Shown: positions 16,801 to 26,103, counted from the first letter of the stretch. The stretch: DNA of 64,000 nucleotides from Pseudomonas sp. MPC6 (GCF_006094435.1 NZ_CP034783.1:5793001-5857000), one strand, 5' to 3'. Numbers and translations: made by a program. Notes: generated by a model not told the origin, from the sequence alone.

Positions 16801-18081
16801 TCAGCCCACTGCTCTCGACGGCGCTGCCAGGCAGGTGACCTCGACGCGTGACTCGATCGCTTCTGCCAGACGCAGCAGATTCGCACTGAGCTGCCCGTAG
16901 TCCTCGCTGAACAACACGATGTGGCCGATGAAGGAGGTGTTGTCTTTCACCAATGCCGTCACCGAATCCGTGAGGCGCTTGGCGTACACCGCTTCCACCA
17001 GCTTGATATCGAGTTCCCGGGCCAGCGACTCGATGTCCGGCACGTAGCGCAACAGACCGCCGGCCGGGGCGCGGAGCAGACGAATACCGCAAAAGCCCCG
17101 CGCGACGGGGTCGTGATGGTCGGTCTTGCCCTCCACCGCCCATCGAACCCAGCGCTCCCAGGGATCGAAGTCGACAAAGGCCAGGCGGGCCAGGTCCCAG
17201 ATGTGCATGCCGCCAGGGCGCATGTTGGTTTCCACCGCCGAGGTCAGGCCGTCGCTGCGCAGGAAAATTTCGTTGTGGTAAGCGCCGTTGTCCAGCGAAA
17301 CCAGGCCGGACATATGCTGGCCGGCTGCTGCCAGGCGCGCCTGCACCTCAGTCGTCAAGGGTGCGGGCACCACTTGCTGGATTTCCGCGCGATAGGCACC
17401 TTCGGTGGTAGTTTTCTCGGTCACCCAGGTGCTGCCGGCCACGTAATCCCAGCTGTATTCCCGGGCGTTCTGGATCAGTTCTTCGAGGACGATGCCGCCT
17501 TCGCGGTAGGGCTTGAGCGCCAGCCACGCCTCATCGCATTCGGACGGATGACGGATGACCCGGCAGCCTCTGCTCGCGCCTTCGCAAGCAGGCTTGATGA
17601 AGGCCCTGCCGCCGAGTTCGACGACCCGCTGGCGCAACTCGCCCAGGCTTTCGATCCGGGCGGAAAACACCGCTCGGTAATGATCTGGCGACGTGCGCGC
17701 CGTCGCTTCCAGTTGGCGAAAAATCTGTTTATCCAGCCCCGCCCGCGCCGCGCCGGGGGTGATGCCGGGCAAGCCGTAATAGGTCGCCAGCGCCGCGCCC
17801 AGCAGCACGCCACGATCGGAAAAGGGCAGCACCCCGATCAACTTCCAGCGGTCTGCCGCCAGGCAACCCGCCACCAGTTCGAGCGAGTCCGCCACATCGT
17901 CCGGCGCCAGGGAGGTGCAACACACGTGATCCGCCACCTGATCGTCATCTGGCTGAATCTGCTCGACCAGCAAAATCAACCGGGCGTTATAGCGCTTTCG
18001 GCAAAGGTCGCGCAGCTTCTGGATATCGTGAACCCGATTGCCGTTGTACCCGACCACTACCACGCAAGACGTCGTATTCAT
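16801..18081 (-). CDS. ATP-grasp carboxylate-amine ligase
   Basis: A 426-residue ATP-grasp enzyme, probably joining an acyl phosphate to an amine (dipeptide-type ligase). The central region shows the nucleotide-binding strand RAFIKPACEGASRG and EGGIVLEELIQNAREYSWDYV. The metal-binding end reads AVETNMRPGGMHIWDL (E-x-N-x-RPGG), typical of BacD/carnosine-synthase-like amino acid ligases. The N-terminal 100 residues form a Rossmann-like preATP-grasp domain. It lies between RidA and MFS genes with 43-47 bp gaps. Its presence makes a small peptide the most likely cluster A product. Confidence 0.85.
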   Translation of the reverse strand: MNTTSCVVVVGYNGNRVHDIQKLRDLCRKRYNARLILLVEQIQPDDDQVADHVCCTSLAPDDVADSLELVAGCLAADRWKLIGVLPFSDRGVLLGAALATYYGLPGITPGAARAGLDKQIFRQLEATARTSPDHYRAVFSARIESLGELRQRVVELGGRAFIKPACEGASRGCRVIRHPSECDEAWLALKPYREGGIVLEELIQNAREYSWDYVAGSTWVTEKTTTEGAYRAEIQQVVPAPLTTEVQARLAAAGQHMSGLVSLDNGAYHNEIFLRSDGLTSAVETNMRPGGMHIWDLARLAFVDFDPWERWVRWAVEGKTDHHDPVARGFCGIRLLRAPAGGLLRYVPDIESLARELDIKLVEAVYAKRLTDSVTALVKDNTSFIGHIVLFSEDYGQLSANLLRLAEAIESRVEVTCLAAPSRAVG

Positions 18082-18124
18082 GAAGCACCCGACCTGTGAA
18101 GAAAAAAACGCAAAACGCGATCAC

Positions 18125-19225
18125 TCAGTCCTGCAGCGACGCGTTGGATTTACGGTTGAGCCAGTACCAGGCCAGCATCCCGCCCGCGCCGATGGCGGCC
18201 AGCATCAGGGCGTTGTACGGCGCCGGCACGACCCGCATGATCAGCACCGTCAGCCCGGCGCCGACGCCCAGGGATACTTCCTTGACGAACATGTTGTTCT
18301 GCTTGACCGAGAAGTAATCGAGGTAGCTGAACGCACATTCGGCGACGGACAGCAGCGCCACCCAGATCAACGCGCCAACCAGGGTCTCGACGTGGAAGGC
18401 GGCCGGCGACGAGAGCACCGCAAAGCCGCCGATGATAATCCCGATCACCGCGATCACCTTGAAGCGCCCGGTGCGCTCGATCAGCTTCATCACCGGCACC
18501 TGGGCGAACACCACCACTGCGCTGTTGAGGATCAGCATCAGGCCATACCAGGCCGGCAACTCACCGGTCTCGAGCAGGATCGCCTGGGGCAGGATCGAGA
18601 ACACGCCGAACAGCTTGATCCCCATGATGATCCCGGCGATCACCCACGGCAGTTTGTTGCGCCAGCCACTGCCATGGTGGGCAGCCGGGCTGGCCGCCAC
18701 CGTTTGGGTGGTGAAGGTGGCGCCCATGGCGATCGGCAGGCACAGCAGGACGAAACTCGCGGCGCCAAGGAAAAACATGGTCGGGGTCAGCAGCGGCGAC
18801 AGCAGGATCAGCCCCGCCACCAGGCTGCCCATGTTCATGGCGACCCGGTTGTAGGCTGCTCCTTCCTTGGTCTGGGCCGCTTCGCTCTTGATCAGGTAAC
18901 CGGCGATGGCGATGCCATAGGCAAACAACGCCGCGGCGAACATCACCATGCCCTGGTTGCTGGTCACCGCCAACAGCACCAGCCCGAGGGCGGCGCACAA
19001 CAGCGTGACGCTCAGGGAGCGCCGGCCGAGCACCAGCAACGTCAGGGGCAGGAGCAACAACAAGGCCCGGTAACCGAGGGCGAGAATGCTGTTGGTGGCA
19101 GTGTCGAGCCACACGTTGGCCTTGCCCAGCACGGCAAACAGCGACACCGCGGTGATGATCCTGATCGTGAACAGGCGGATGTTGTTCACCGGTTTGGCGA
19201 CGGCGACCGTTGTTTGAACACTCAT
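18125..19225 (-). CDS. MFS transporter, probable product exporter
   Basis: A 366-residue integral membrane protein with about ten to eleven hydrophobic helices, slightly short for a 12-helix major facilitator. Charged loops such as MKLIERTGRF are in typical MFS positions. Start ATG 19225 is preferred over the longer frame at 19273 because AGAGGTG lies just before it. It is the first gene of the minus-strand transcript, divergent from the MocR regulator. Export of, or immunity to, the cluster A product is the simplest role; uptake of a precursor is the alternative. Confidence 0.75.
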   Translation of the reverse strand: MSVQTTVAVAKPVNNIRLFTIRIITAVSLFAVLGKANVWLDTATNSILALGYRALLLLLPLTLLVLGRRSLSVTLLCAALGLVLLAVTSNQGMVMFAAALFAYGIAIAGYLIKSEAAQTKEGAAYNRVAMNMGSLVAGLILLSPLLTPTMFFLGAASFVLLCLPIAMGATFTTQTVAASPAAHHGSGWRNKLPWVIAGIIMGIKLFGVFSILPQAILLETGELPAWYGLMLILNSAVVVFAQVPVMKLIERTGRFKVIAVIGIIIGGFAVLSSPAAFHVETLVGALIWVALLSVAECAFSYLDYFSVKQNNMFVKEVSLGVGAGLTVLIMRVVPAPYNALMLAAIGAGGMLAWYWLNRKSNASLQD

Positions 19226-19326
19226 GCAACACCTCTGGAACCAGCGATCGCCAAGGCCAAAAGGCACCGACAATCCGGAAAGTCTGTAAGGTGATGGTAG
19301 AGACGAAGGCTTGTTCTGATCAGGGC

Positions 19327-19374
19327 AAGTTCGTATAGAATCAAACGAACTTTACTGTCGGAGAGACCAGTAAA
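19327..19374. promoter_or_regulatory. Two adjacent inverted repeats in the MFS/MocR divergent promoter
   Basis: AAGTTCGT (19327-19334) pairs with ACGAACTT (19345-19352). Overlapping its end, TTTACTG (19351-19357) pairs with CAGTAAA (19368-19374), which abuts the MocR ATG and holds the GGAG ribosome site in its loop. The first is a candidate operator. The second could also be an mRNA hairpin limiting MocR translation. Confidence 0.5.
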
Positions 19375-20784
19375 ATGCAGGTTCAACGCGCAGTCATCGC
19401 CGCCATCGAATTCCAGCCCGGCGCGCCGCTGGTGCAGCAGATCGTCGATCAGCTGACCGCTGCGATCAGCCAGGGCGGCCTGCCCCACGGCTCCAGACTG
19501 CCGCCGATTCGCGAACTCTCCGATTTGATGAACGTCGGCAAGTCCACGGTGGTCGATGCCCTGGACCGCCTGCGGGCCAAGGGACTGGTGGTGTCACGCC
19601 AGGGTTCAGGGCATTTCGTGCACCGTTCCAGCCTGCCGATCCAGGCCGATGCCGGCCCCGACCTGCAACCTCAAGACACCCTCAGCGTGGTTCGCCGCGC
19701 GGTGCTGCTGGACAATGGCGCGCTGCGCCCCGGCGCCGGTTTCCTGCCGTCCTCGTGGCTGCCGGCCGACGAGTTGCTTAAAGCCGTGCGCGGCACCCTG
19801 CGCGCAACCTCCCTGCGCATGGGCGAATACGGCGTTGCCGGCGGTTACCTGCCACTGCGCGAGGCGTTGCGGGTGAAGCTGTCGACCCACGGCATCGAAG
19901 TGCCGGTAGACCAGATCATCACCACGGCCAACACTGTGCAAGCCATCGACATGCTGATGCGCCTGCTGGTCAAACCCGGCGATACAGTGCTGCTCGACGA
20001 CCCCTGTTACTTCACCATGCACGCCAACCTGGCCTTGCACGGAGCCAAGGTCATCACCATCCCCCGGGATTGTGACGGCATGGACCTGGAGGCCTTCGAG
20101 CAATTGCTGATCGCCCATCGTCCCGTGCTCTACATGACCAACAACGCCCTGCATAACCCGACCGGGCACTCGTTCTCTCCGGCACAGGTTTATCGCTTGC
20201 TGGAGTTGAGCCACCGTTACGGTTTCCACATCCTCGAAGACGATTTGTATTGCGACATGCAGCAACGCATGACGCCACGCCTGGCCGCGGGCGGGCTGGA
20301 CAACGTCAGTTACGTGTCTGGCTTCTCCAAGACCCTGACGGCCAACAGTCGGGTCAGCTATGCGGTGCTTTCGCCCCAACTGGCCGCACGGATGATCACC
20401 CTGAAAATGACCTGCGGTGGCATGACGTCGGAATTGGCGGAACAGATTATCTGCACGATGCTCAGCGATGGCAGTTATGCCAAACACACCCGGCGCACCG
20501 TGGACCGGCTCTACGAGTCGAGCAGTCGGGTGACGCGCTGGCTGCTGGAGGCCGGTTGCTCGGTGTCATCGCTGCCCCATGAAGGGTTGTTCATCTGGAC
20601 GCGATTGCCCGAAGGGCATCATGCCGAAACCCTGGCGAGGAAAGGCCTGGAGATCGATCTGGTGCTGGCGCCCGGCACGTTGCTCAGTAAGGCGCCGGAT
20701 GCGAGCCACTACCTGCGCTTCAACGTCGCTCACAGCGATAACACCCAGGTGCGCGAGCGGTTCTTGCGATTGCTCGACAGCTGA
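19375..20784 (+). CDS. MocR-type GntR regulator, likely cluster A regulator
   Basis: A 469-residue regulator with an N-terminal GntR winged helix (SRLPPIRELSDLMNVGKSTV, then VVSRQGSGHFVH). It is followed by a full aminotransferase-like domain with NPTGHSFS, ILEDDLYCD and the PLP-lysine segment SGFSKTLTANSRVSYAV. It is transcribed divergently from the MFS-led operon across a 149-bp gap containing two inverted repeats, the usual arrangement for a pathway-specific MocR regulator that is also self-regulated. An amino-acid-like pathway intermediate is the probable effector. Confidence 0.86.
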   Translation: MQVQRAVIAAIEFQPGAPLVQQIVDQLTAAISQGGLPHGSRLPPIRELSDLMNVGKSTVVDALDRLRAKGLVVSRQGSGHFVHRSSLPIQADAGPDLQPQDTLSVVRRAVLLDNGALRPGAGFLPSSWLPADELLKAVRGTLRATSLRMGEYGVAGGYLPLREALRVKLSTHGIEVPVDQIITTANTVQAIDMLMRLLVKPGDTVLLDDPCYFTMHANLALHGAKVITIPRDCDGMDLEAFEQLLIAHRPVLYMTNNALHNPTGHSFSPAQVYRLLELSHRYGFHILEDDLYCDMQQRMTPRLAAGGLDNVSYVSGFSKTLTANSRVSYAVLSPQLAARMITLKMTCGGMTSELAEQIICTMLSDGSYAKHTRRTVDRLYESSSRVTRWLLEAGCSVSSLPHEGLFIWTRLPEGHHAETLARKGLEIDLVLAPGTLLSKAPDASHYLRFNVAHSDNTQVRERFLRLLDS

Positions 20785-20800
20785 CACCCCCCTGTCGAGG

Positions 20801-21568
20801 CTAGAAATTGTCCAGATAGGCTGTTGGGGCTTGCCCCAATATCCTACGAAACATTGTTGAAAACGCAGCAGGGCTTTCATACCCAAAATCAAGGGCTATC
20901 CGTGTAATGGATGCTCCGGCGGACAACCTTGCCAATGCAAGGACAACGCAGGCACGCTGACGCCACTGACCGAAGCTCATCGTAGTCTGCTCGCGGAACA
21001 GACGGCTGAACGAGCGCTCACTCATATATAGGTCACGCGCCCAGTCTTGGGGCGATTGATGAATGTCGGGCATCTGAAGAAATGCCTGGCACCGGGACAA
21101 TAAACGCGGATCAATCGGCAGCGGGATATGAAAAGGTAATTCTGTGGCCCGGGCCAATTCATGTAGCAAAAGACTCATCAACGCGCCATCCCGGCCCTGT
21201 TCTTCATATTCAAGCGGTACGTCTACGGACTCCATCAGCAACTGGCGCATCAACGGAGAGACGCTGATGACTTGGCAGTCGGTTCTGGTTGAAGGAATGG
21301 AAGCGGGCTCAATATAGAGGCTTCTGGTACTCACCCCAAAGTACAGCACCTCATGCGCAACCTGCGGCGGGATCCACACTGCACGCTGGGGTGGAACGAT
21401 CCAGTTGCCACCCTTTGTCACGACCTTCATTACCCCTTTGGCGCCATAGAGGAGCTGTGCGCGCCGATGGGTATGGCTGGGATGCAAAAATCCATCGGGA
21501 TAGTCGGATCCGATGGCAACAACGGAGCGAGGGGTAGCATCCAGCACGTGGATCGGAATGTTTCGCAT
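20801..21568 (-). CDS. AraC-family transcription regulator with cupin-type sensor domain
   Basis: A 255-residue regulator. The N-terminal part has the AraC ligand-binding cupin pattern (HPSHTHRRAQLLYGAKGVM, VPPQRAVWIPPQVAHEV). The C-terminal 100 residues carry two helix-turn-helix units (MSERSFSRLFREQT and ITRIALDFGYESPAAFSTMF). An earlier in-frame ATG at 21616 exists, but 21568 matches the family start. It is divergent from the TSUP permease gene 112 bp away and probably controls it. Its gene is convergent with the MocR gene. Confidence 0.86.
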   Translation of the reverse strand: MRNIPIHVLDATPRSVVAIGSDYPDGFLHPSHTHRRAQLLYGAKGVMKVVTKGGNWIVPPQRAVWIPPQVAHEVLYFGVSTRSLYIEPASIPSTRTDCQVISVSPLMRQLLMESVDVPLEYEEQGRDGALMSLLLHELARATELPFHIPLPIDPRLLSRCQAFLQMPDIHQSPQDWARDLYMSERSFSRLFREQTTMSFGQWRQRACVVLALARLSAGASITRIALDFGYESPAAFSTMFRRILGQAPTAYLDNF

Positions 21569-21680
21569 GGGATGTCTTATCGGAAAGTGGCTGAAACTCA
21601 AACATAGTTGGCTCAAATGCTCAAGCCGCTCGCAATCGAGTGACCTATCTTACGCCGCGATTCTTATTGGATTAAGCGTA

Positions 21681-22496
21681 ATGAGCTATATTTTGCTGGG
21701 TTTTTTTGGTTGTTTTGCAGGCGTCACCACCGTTTTATTCGGATTTGGGGGCGGTTTTGTAATAGTGCCTGTCCTCTATCGGGTTTTGTTAGCCATGCAT
21801 GGTGCCGATGACATCATCGCCCAGTCAGCAATGCATATTGCTGTGGCTACCTCTACCTGCGTCATGATTGTAAATGCATCCATTAGTACAAGAAAACATG
21901 CGCGTTCCGGCACTCTATTAATGCCTTATCTGTGGCCTCTTGCCGGCTACATTGGTCTCGGGGCAATTGCCGGAGCTATTACCGCGCAGCTGTTCAATAG
22001 CGAAATGTTACGCATGGCGTTCGTAGTATATTTAGCGATCACTATTGTTGATTGTCTGTTCCGCCGTGGCTTCATTGAGCAAATAGCAAACAACCAACCC
22101 AAAGAGCTGAGCAAACTCGCCACGATACCGGGCGGCATGGGCATTGGAGCCATTGCAACTGTCCTCGGGGTCGGCGGCAGTGTCATGACGGTTCCCTTGC
22201 TTCGGCGCTGCGGCTTGAGCATGACTCAGGCCACCTCAATGGCCAATCCTCTTAGTCTACCGGTAGCGCTGGCAGGAACAGTGACATACGTACTGGTAGC
22301 GGAAGTTGGAGGTTACGACTTTGGAGCCGGATACCTCGGTTATGTCGATCTTCTCGCGTTTGGTATATTAACGCTGGGGGCTGTGTTTGGCATCCGGCTG
22401 GCGACCCCATTGATCGGGAAGACGCCGGATCGCATTCACGCGATTGTGTATATAAGTCTCCTCGTGCTTGTCCTGTTGAGCATGGTATTTAAGTAA
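21681..22496 (+). CDS. TSUP (TauE/SafE) family permease
   Basis: A 271-residue membrane protein with about eight hydrophobic helices. The two repeated TSUP signatures are visible: FGFGGGFVIVPVL near residue 20 and GVGGSVMTVPLL near residue 160. The family moves sulfonates, sulfite or other small anions. ATG 21681 begins directly with a membrane helix; the frame extends upstream without a convincing start. It is paired with a divergent AraC gene and probably belongs to that unit rather than to cluster B, which begins 142 bp downstream. Base composition is already lower in GC here than in cluster A. Confidence 0.8.
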   Translation: MSYILLGFFGCFAGVTTVLFGFGGGFVIVPVLYRVLLAMHGADDIIAQSAMHIAVATSTCVMIVNASISTRKHARSGTLLMPYLWPLAGYIGLGAIAGAITAQLFNSEMLRMAFVVYLAITIVDCLFRRGFIEQIANNQPKELSKLATIPGGMGIGAIATVLGVGGSVMTVPLLRRCGLSMTQATSMANPLSLPVALAGTVTYVLVAEVGGYDFGAGYLGYVDLLAFGILTLGAVFGIRLATPLIGKTPDRIHAIVYISLLVLVLLSMVFK

Positions 22497-22638
22497 TGTA
22501 ATTCCACGCTCCGAACATTTAACGTCGTGCACAGCACTTGCTCGCAAAATTCACGTGCGCGACAAACACGAAACATCAAATTTTCGATGGACTTCCAAGT
22601 CTGGGGATCCATGCACATCATTGAAAAAGGCATAGAGC

Positions 22639-23796
22639 ATGAGCCGCATCAGACCTCAGATTTCACATCTGCTGGATCAACTACAACAGTTGAACATCGT
22701 CCTCCTTCCTATTGAAGAACGGATTGAAAAACTGGTCGAACTAAAAATCCATTCGCTCCCGGTTATTTTTCACAATATGACGGCAGAAGAGTACATGGCT
22801 GTGATTGCGAATCTGGCGCAATTGGATGCATCGTCTGCCCTGAGCCTGTCCATGCATCTTTATACGTTATGGGGCATCGCCACACGCCAGGGAGAAACGT
22901 TCTCCAGCGTCCTCGACGATGTATCAACTCATGGTCATTTGATGGGCTCGTTAAACGAGCCGGGGTTGTATTTTTTGAAACCTGGTCAGTTGAACATAGA
23001 AACGTACCCCATCAGGGCCAGAAAAGTCGAAGGCGGGTATCGAGTAACGGGGTTAAAGAATTTTGTATCGCTGGAGCCTTTTGTTTCTTACCTGCCAGTG
23101 TACTGCATGGTCGAAAACTACTCGGGGAACGACCTTGGTGTCATTGCGTTGATGTTAAGCAAAAATGGCGAGGGCGTTTCAGTTGTTGAGGACTGGAACA
23201 GCGTTGCCATGCAGGATACTCACAGCAACAGTGTGAAATTTGATAACGCATTTTGTCCTGATGCGTTTGTAATCTGTGACGAAAACACCCCTATATCTAC
23301 GCTGGCCATCCAAGGCTACCTGTTCCGTTTTAACGTGTGCTGCGTGTATCTCGGCATCTCGCGTCAAGTACTCGACTTGGCAATCAATACCGCCAGCACA
23401 AAACGCCCACCCAACGGAAGCAATGTCCTGGCGAAGTACCCCGGCGTGCAGTTTTCAATTGCTGAAATGCTGATTTCAATGGAAGTCATGGAGTCGCAGA
23501 TGCGCTCCTTCTGCTCCGTGCTGGATGATTTCCTGGCCAGCAAGGAGGATCTAGATTTAAACGTCAACAGAATCAGTCTCATTGCCAAGGAAGTCATCGC
23601 CCGCGAGTCAGAGTTGTTAGTTTCAAGCGCCATGAAAATAACCGGAATCAACAGCCTGTCAAATGAAAATCCGTTATCGAGTATCTTCAAGGATATAAAA
23701 GCTGCGCAATTTCATCCACCACAACGCGATGTAACGTATGAAATTCTGGCCAAAGAAAAACTCGGCGTAATATCTTACAAACAACGGTGGATGTAA
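22639..23796 (+). CDS. Acyl-CoA dehydrogenase-like flavoenzyme acting on a carrier-bound substrate
   Basis: A 385-residue protein of the acyl-CoA dehydrogenase superfamily. Residues 40-75 are the helical N-terminal domain (MAVIANLAQLDASSALSLSM). Residues 110-200 are the beta domain (YRVTGLKNFVSL, DWNSVAMQDTHSNSVKF). The end is the C-terminal helical bundle with FHPPQRDVTYEILAKEKLG. Divergent members in peptide antibiotic clusters oxidise aminoacyl or hydroxyacyl groups held on a carrier protein (ZmaI type). AAAAGG precedes ATG 22639. Only one base separates it from the ligase gene, so it is the first gene of the cluster B operon. Confidence 0.78.
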   Translation: MSRIRPQISHLLDQLQQLNIVLLPIEERIEKLVELKIHSLPVIFHNMTAEEYMAVIANLAQLDASSALSLSMHLYTLWGIATRQGETFSSVLDDVSTHGHLMGSLNEPGLYFLKPGQLNIETYPIRARKVEGGYRVTGLKNFVSLEPFVSYLPVYCMVENYSGNDLGVIALMLSKNGEGVSVVEDWNSVAMQDTHSNSVKFDNAFCPDAFVICDENTPISTLAIQGYLFRFNVCCVYLGISRQVLDLAINTASTKRPPNGSNVLAKYPGVQFSIAEMLISMEVMESQMRSFCSVLDDFLASKEDLDLNVNRISLIAKEVIARESELLVSSAMKITGINSLSNENPLSSIFKDIKAAQFHPPQRDVTYEILAKEKLGVISYKQRWM

Positions 23797-23797
23797 A

Positions 23798-24949
23798 ATG
23801 AATATGTTTGCAAAGCAGATTCCAAGCAGCGACTTGAACCAAATAAAAGCGGCACTACCCGCCAAAATAATGAACGGGCGACTGAGTGAGTTGCTGGAGC
23901 GCATTCCGTACATCAGCGAATCGGTGAAAAGTGTTAAATACCTCGAACGTGAGCACGCCACACTAATCGATATTGACACTCAAGATTTGGCAGAACGGGA
24001 CAAGATCAACGTTGATCTGGACGAACTCATCGACGCTTTGCTGGTGTCGAAAATATCTGCTCAAAAAACATTAAAAGTCCATGCGCGCCCGAATGGCGAA
24101 TCCAAGACCAAATACCCTGACAACTCCGCAGACTATTACGATGGAAATGATGTACGCCTGATGGAGGCCATAGACAGGTTACTGCTTGAAGTAGCGGTTC
24201 GTCACGGTGCCCAGGTGCGGGAATATCCATCGATTTATACAGCTGACATAATGGAAAGAAATGGCTACCATAAAAACTTCCCGCAGAATGTTTATGGTGT
24301 CACGCAAATACCCCATAACTACACCCTGATTAAAGAAATTCGCGAATCCCAGTCATCGACCATTCCTGCTAATTTATTTCAGAATCATGGCGCCTTCTTA
24401 CAGCCATGTGTTTGCTACCACTGTTACGCAGAAACCCAGCAAACCGTGCAATCGGAAATCATGTTTACGTTGAAGGGGCGATGCTTTCGACATGAGATTC
24501 AGTGGCGACTCAACACCTTCCGTCGCAACGAATTCACCATGCGTGAAATAGTGTTCATGGGCAGCCAAGCGTACGTGGAAAGCAAGCGACTGGGCATCAT
24601 GGATGAAATCTGGGACCTTTTTTGCTCGCTTGGTCTTTATGGTCAGGTCGTGACCGCTCGCGATCCCTTTTTTCATTATGACGACATGAAAACCAAAGGC
24701 GCGGTGCAATTAATGGCGGACGCAAAGTACGAACTGGAATTCATTTCTGCCAACGGCAACGCGAGTTCCATAGCGTCGTTCAACAATTGCCAGGATACGT
24801 TATGTGAAAAGTTTGAAGTCACCAATGATGAAAAAAACTTTTTGCATTCTGGCTGTGTAGCTTTCGGAATTGATCGATGGCGTGCAGCTTTGCATGAACA
24901 GTATGGTCCTGATAATCGTAACTGGCCTGAAAAACTAAAAAATGCGTAA
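23798..24949 (+). CDS. SerRS-like amino acid:carrier protein ligase
   Basis: A 383-residue class II aminoacyl-tRNA-synthetase core without a tRNA-binding domain. Motif 2 is at residues 228-255 (RCFRHEIQWRL, then EFTMREIVFMG) and motif 3 at 350-365 (HSGCVAFGIDRWRAAL). C204 (LQPCVCYHC), E250 and C331 are candidate zinc ligands, as in the methanogen-type SerRS family. Such truncated SerRS homologues activate a small amino acid with ATP and load it onto a carrier protein instead of tRNA. A carrier protein gene follows 27 bp downstream, which supports this role. The amino acid (Gly, Ala or other) cannot be told by eye. Confidence 0.82.
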   Translation: MNMFAKQIPSSDLNQIKAALPAKIMNGRLSELLERIPYISESVKSVKYLEREHATLIDIDTQDLAERDKINVDLDELIDALLVSKISAQKTLKVHARPNGESKTKYPDNSADYYDGNDVRLMEAIDRLLLEVAVRHGAQVREYPSIYTADIMERNGYHKNFPQNVYGVTQIPHNYTLIKEIRESQSSTIPANLFQNHGAFLQPCVCYHCYAETQQTVQSEIMFTLKGRCFRHEIQWRLNTFRRNEFTMREIVFMGSQAYVESKRLGIMDEIWDLFCSLGLYGQVVTARDPFFHYDDMKTKGAVQLMADAKYELEFISANGNASSIASFNNCQDTLCEKFEVTNDEKNFLHSGCVAFGIDRWRAALHEQYGPDNRNWPEKLKNA

Positions 24950-24976
24950 CGGAATCTAAAAAAGGAACATTGTGCT

Positions 24977-25228
24977 ATGGACTTGATTCAAGAAACCGTA
25001 TTTCGGGTGATCGGGAACGTTATAGGTTCTGCGCTGGCGGTCGATATGGATTCATCCCTATCCGAAATGCGGGTCAACTCTATAAAAATCATCCAAATCA
25101 TTGCCATGCTGGAGAACGAACTCAACTTCGAACTCGACGAGGAGGATTTGATCATGAGCAATTTTACTACACCTCGGCAAACAATCAACTTGCTTCGCGA
25201 AAAATACGGCTCGGTAGAATTAGCATGA
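24977..25228 (+). CDS. Acyl/aminoacyl carrier protein
   Basis: An 83-residue acidic four-helix carrier protein. The phosphopantetheine attachment serine is Ser35 in EMRVNSIKIIQI. The usual Asp before it is Asn here, a mild deviation from the D-S-L/I motif. Helix 3 and the ending TPRQTINLLREKY fit the family. It lies between the SerRS-like ligase and the formyltransferase and overlaps the latter by four bases (ATGA), implying translational coupling. The PPTase at 28394 is the presumed activating enzyme. It probably carries a single amino acid through oxidation and formylation. Confidence 0.88.
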   Translation: MDLIQETVFRVIGNVIGSALAVDMDSSLSEMRVNSIKIIQIIAMLENELNFELDEEDLIMSNFTTPRQTINLLREKYGSVELA

Positions 25229-26103
25229 CTTGTCGCATCGCCTACATATGTGGGATACAGGGATTGTCATTGGTCCCTCTCTTACAGGGCATTACTGAGC
25301 CTGAAGACCTGATGGTTTTTGCCTCGCAATCTGCCTGTAAGGAATGGGAGGGTAACGCCCAACATATAGAGCCTATTGAGTCCGCCGAGAGGTTAAAAGC
25401 GGCCTTGGTGACTTTCCAACCTGACATGATTCTTGTAATGACTTACCTTTCGAAATTAGATGTATCACTTTCGGAATTAAGCAAGTACGGCATGGTTAAC
25501 ATCCACCCTTCCCTGTTACCTGAATATCGCGGAGGAGCACCAATCTTTTATGCTCTGCAAAATGGCGAAGAACACGTAGGCGTGACTTATCATTTCATGA
25601 CCGAGGTGTTTGACCAAGGCGATATCATTGAACAAGCATCCATAAAAGTAACCCCCACGGACTGTGCCAGTTCGGTGTGGTTAAAGGTGATAAAGAAGAT
25701 ATTCGCTGGCCTGCCCCATGTTATCGAAAATCGAAGCCAGTGGAATTCAATGGCAAGAAAGCAGGATGAAAACGTTGCCACTACGATAGGATTTCCTTCA
25801 TTGGGGGAACGGAGTTTAAGCAAACTAAAAACCGTATCGGAGAACCTTAGTATCATCAGAGCGTGTGGCCGAGCTACGGGGGCACGGTTATCCCTGGAAG
25901 GCAATATAATTTTTGTCACCGAAGCAAGCGTGGCGCCGGCAAACGCCACATTGAATGAAAGCCCAGAGACCTGGATAGATAATGGAAGTACGCTTCTATT
26001 CAAGGTGCTTGACGGCTGGCTGGAAATCAACGCAGCGAAGCTCGACGGACTAAAAATATCTTCGTGGAGGTTTTTGATGGAAGCATTAGCCCATGGCGCT
26101 TAA
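25225..26103 (+). CDS. Fmt-like formyltransferase
   Basis: A 292-residue 10-formyltetrahydrofolate-dependent formyltransferase. The catalytic triad is visible: Asn92 and His94 in VNIHPSLLPEYRGGAP, and Asp130 in FDQGDI. The C-terminal 60 residues (KVLDGWLEINAAKLDGLKIS) resemble the OB-like domain of methionyl-tRNA formyltransferase. Start ATG 25225 overlaps the carrier protein stop. Context suggests that it formylates the amine of an aminoacyl carrier protein rather than initiator tRNA or a nucleotide sugar. Its 3' end overlaps the next gene by 11 bases. Function as a formyltransferase is well supported; the substrate is inferred. Confidence 0.85.
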   Translation: MTCRIAYICGIQGLSLVPLLQGITEPEDLMVFASQSACKEWEGNAQHIEPIESAERLKAALVTFQPDMILVMTYLSKLDVSLSELSKYGMVNIHPSLLPEYRGGAPIFYALQNGEEHVGVTYHFMTEVFDQGDIIEQASIKVTPTDCASSVWLKVIKKIFAGLPHVIENRSQWNSMARKQDENVATTIGFPSLGERSLSKLKTVSENLSIIRACGRATGARLSLEGNIIFVTEASVAPANATLNESPETWIDNGSTLLFKVLDGWLEINAAKLDGLKISSWRFLMEALAHGA

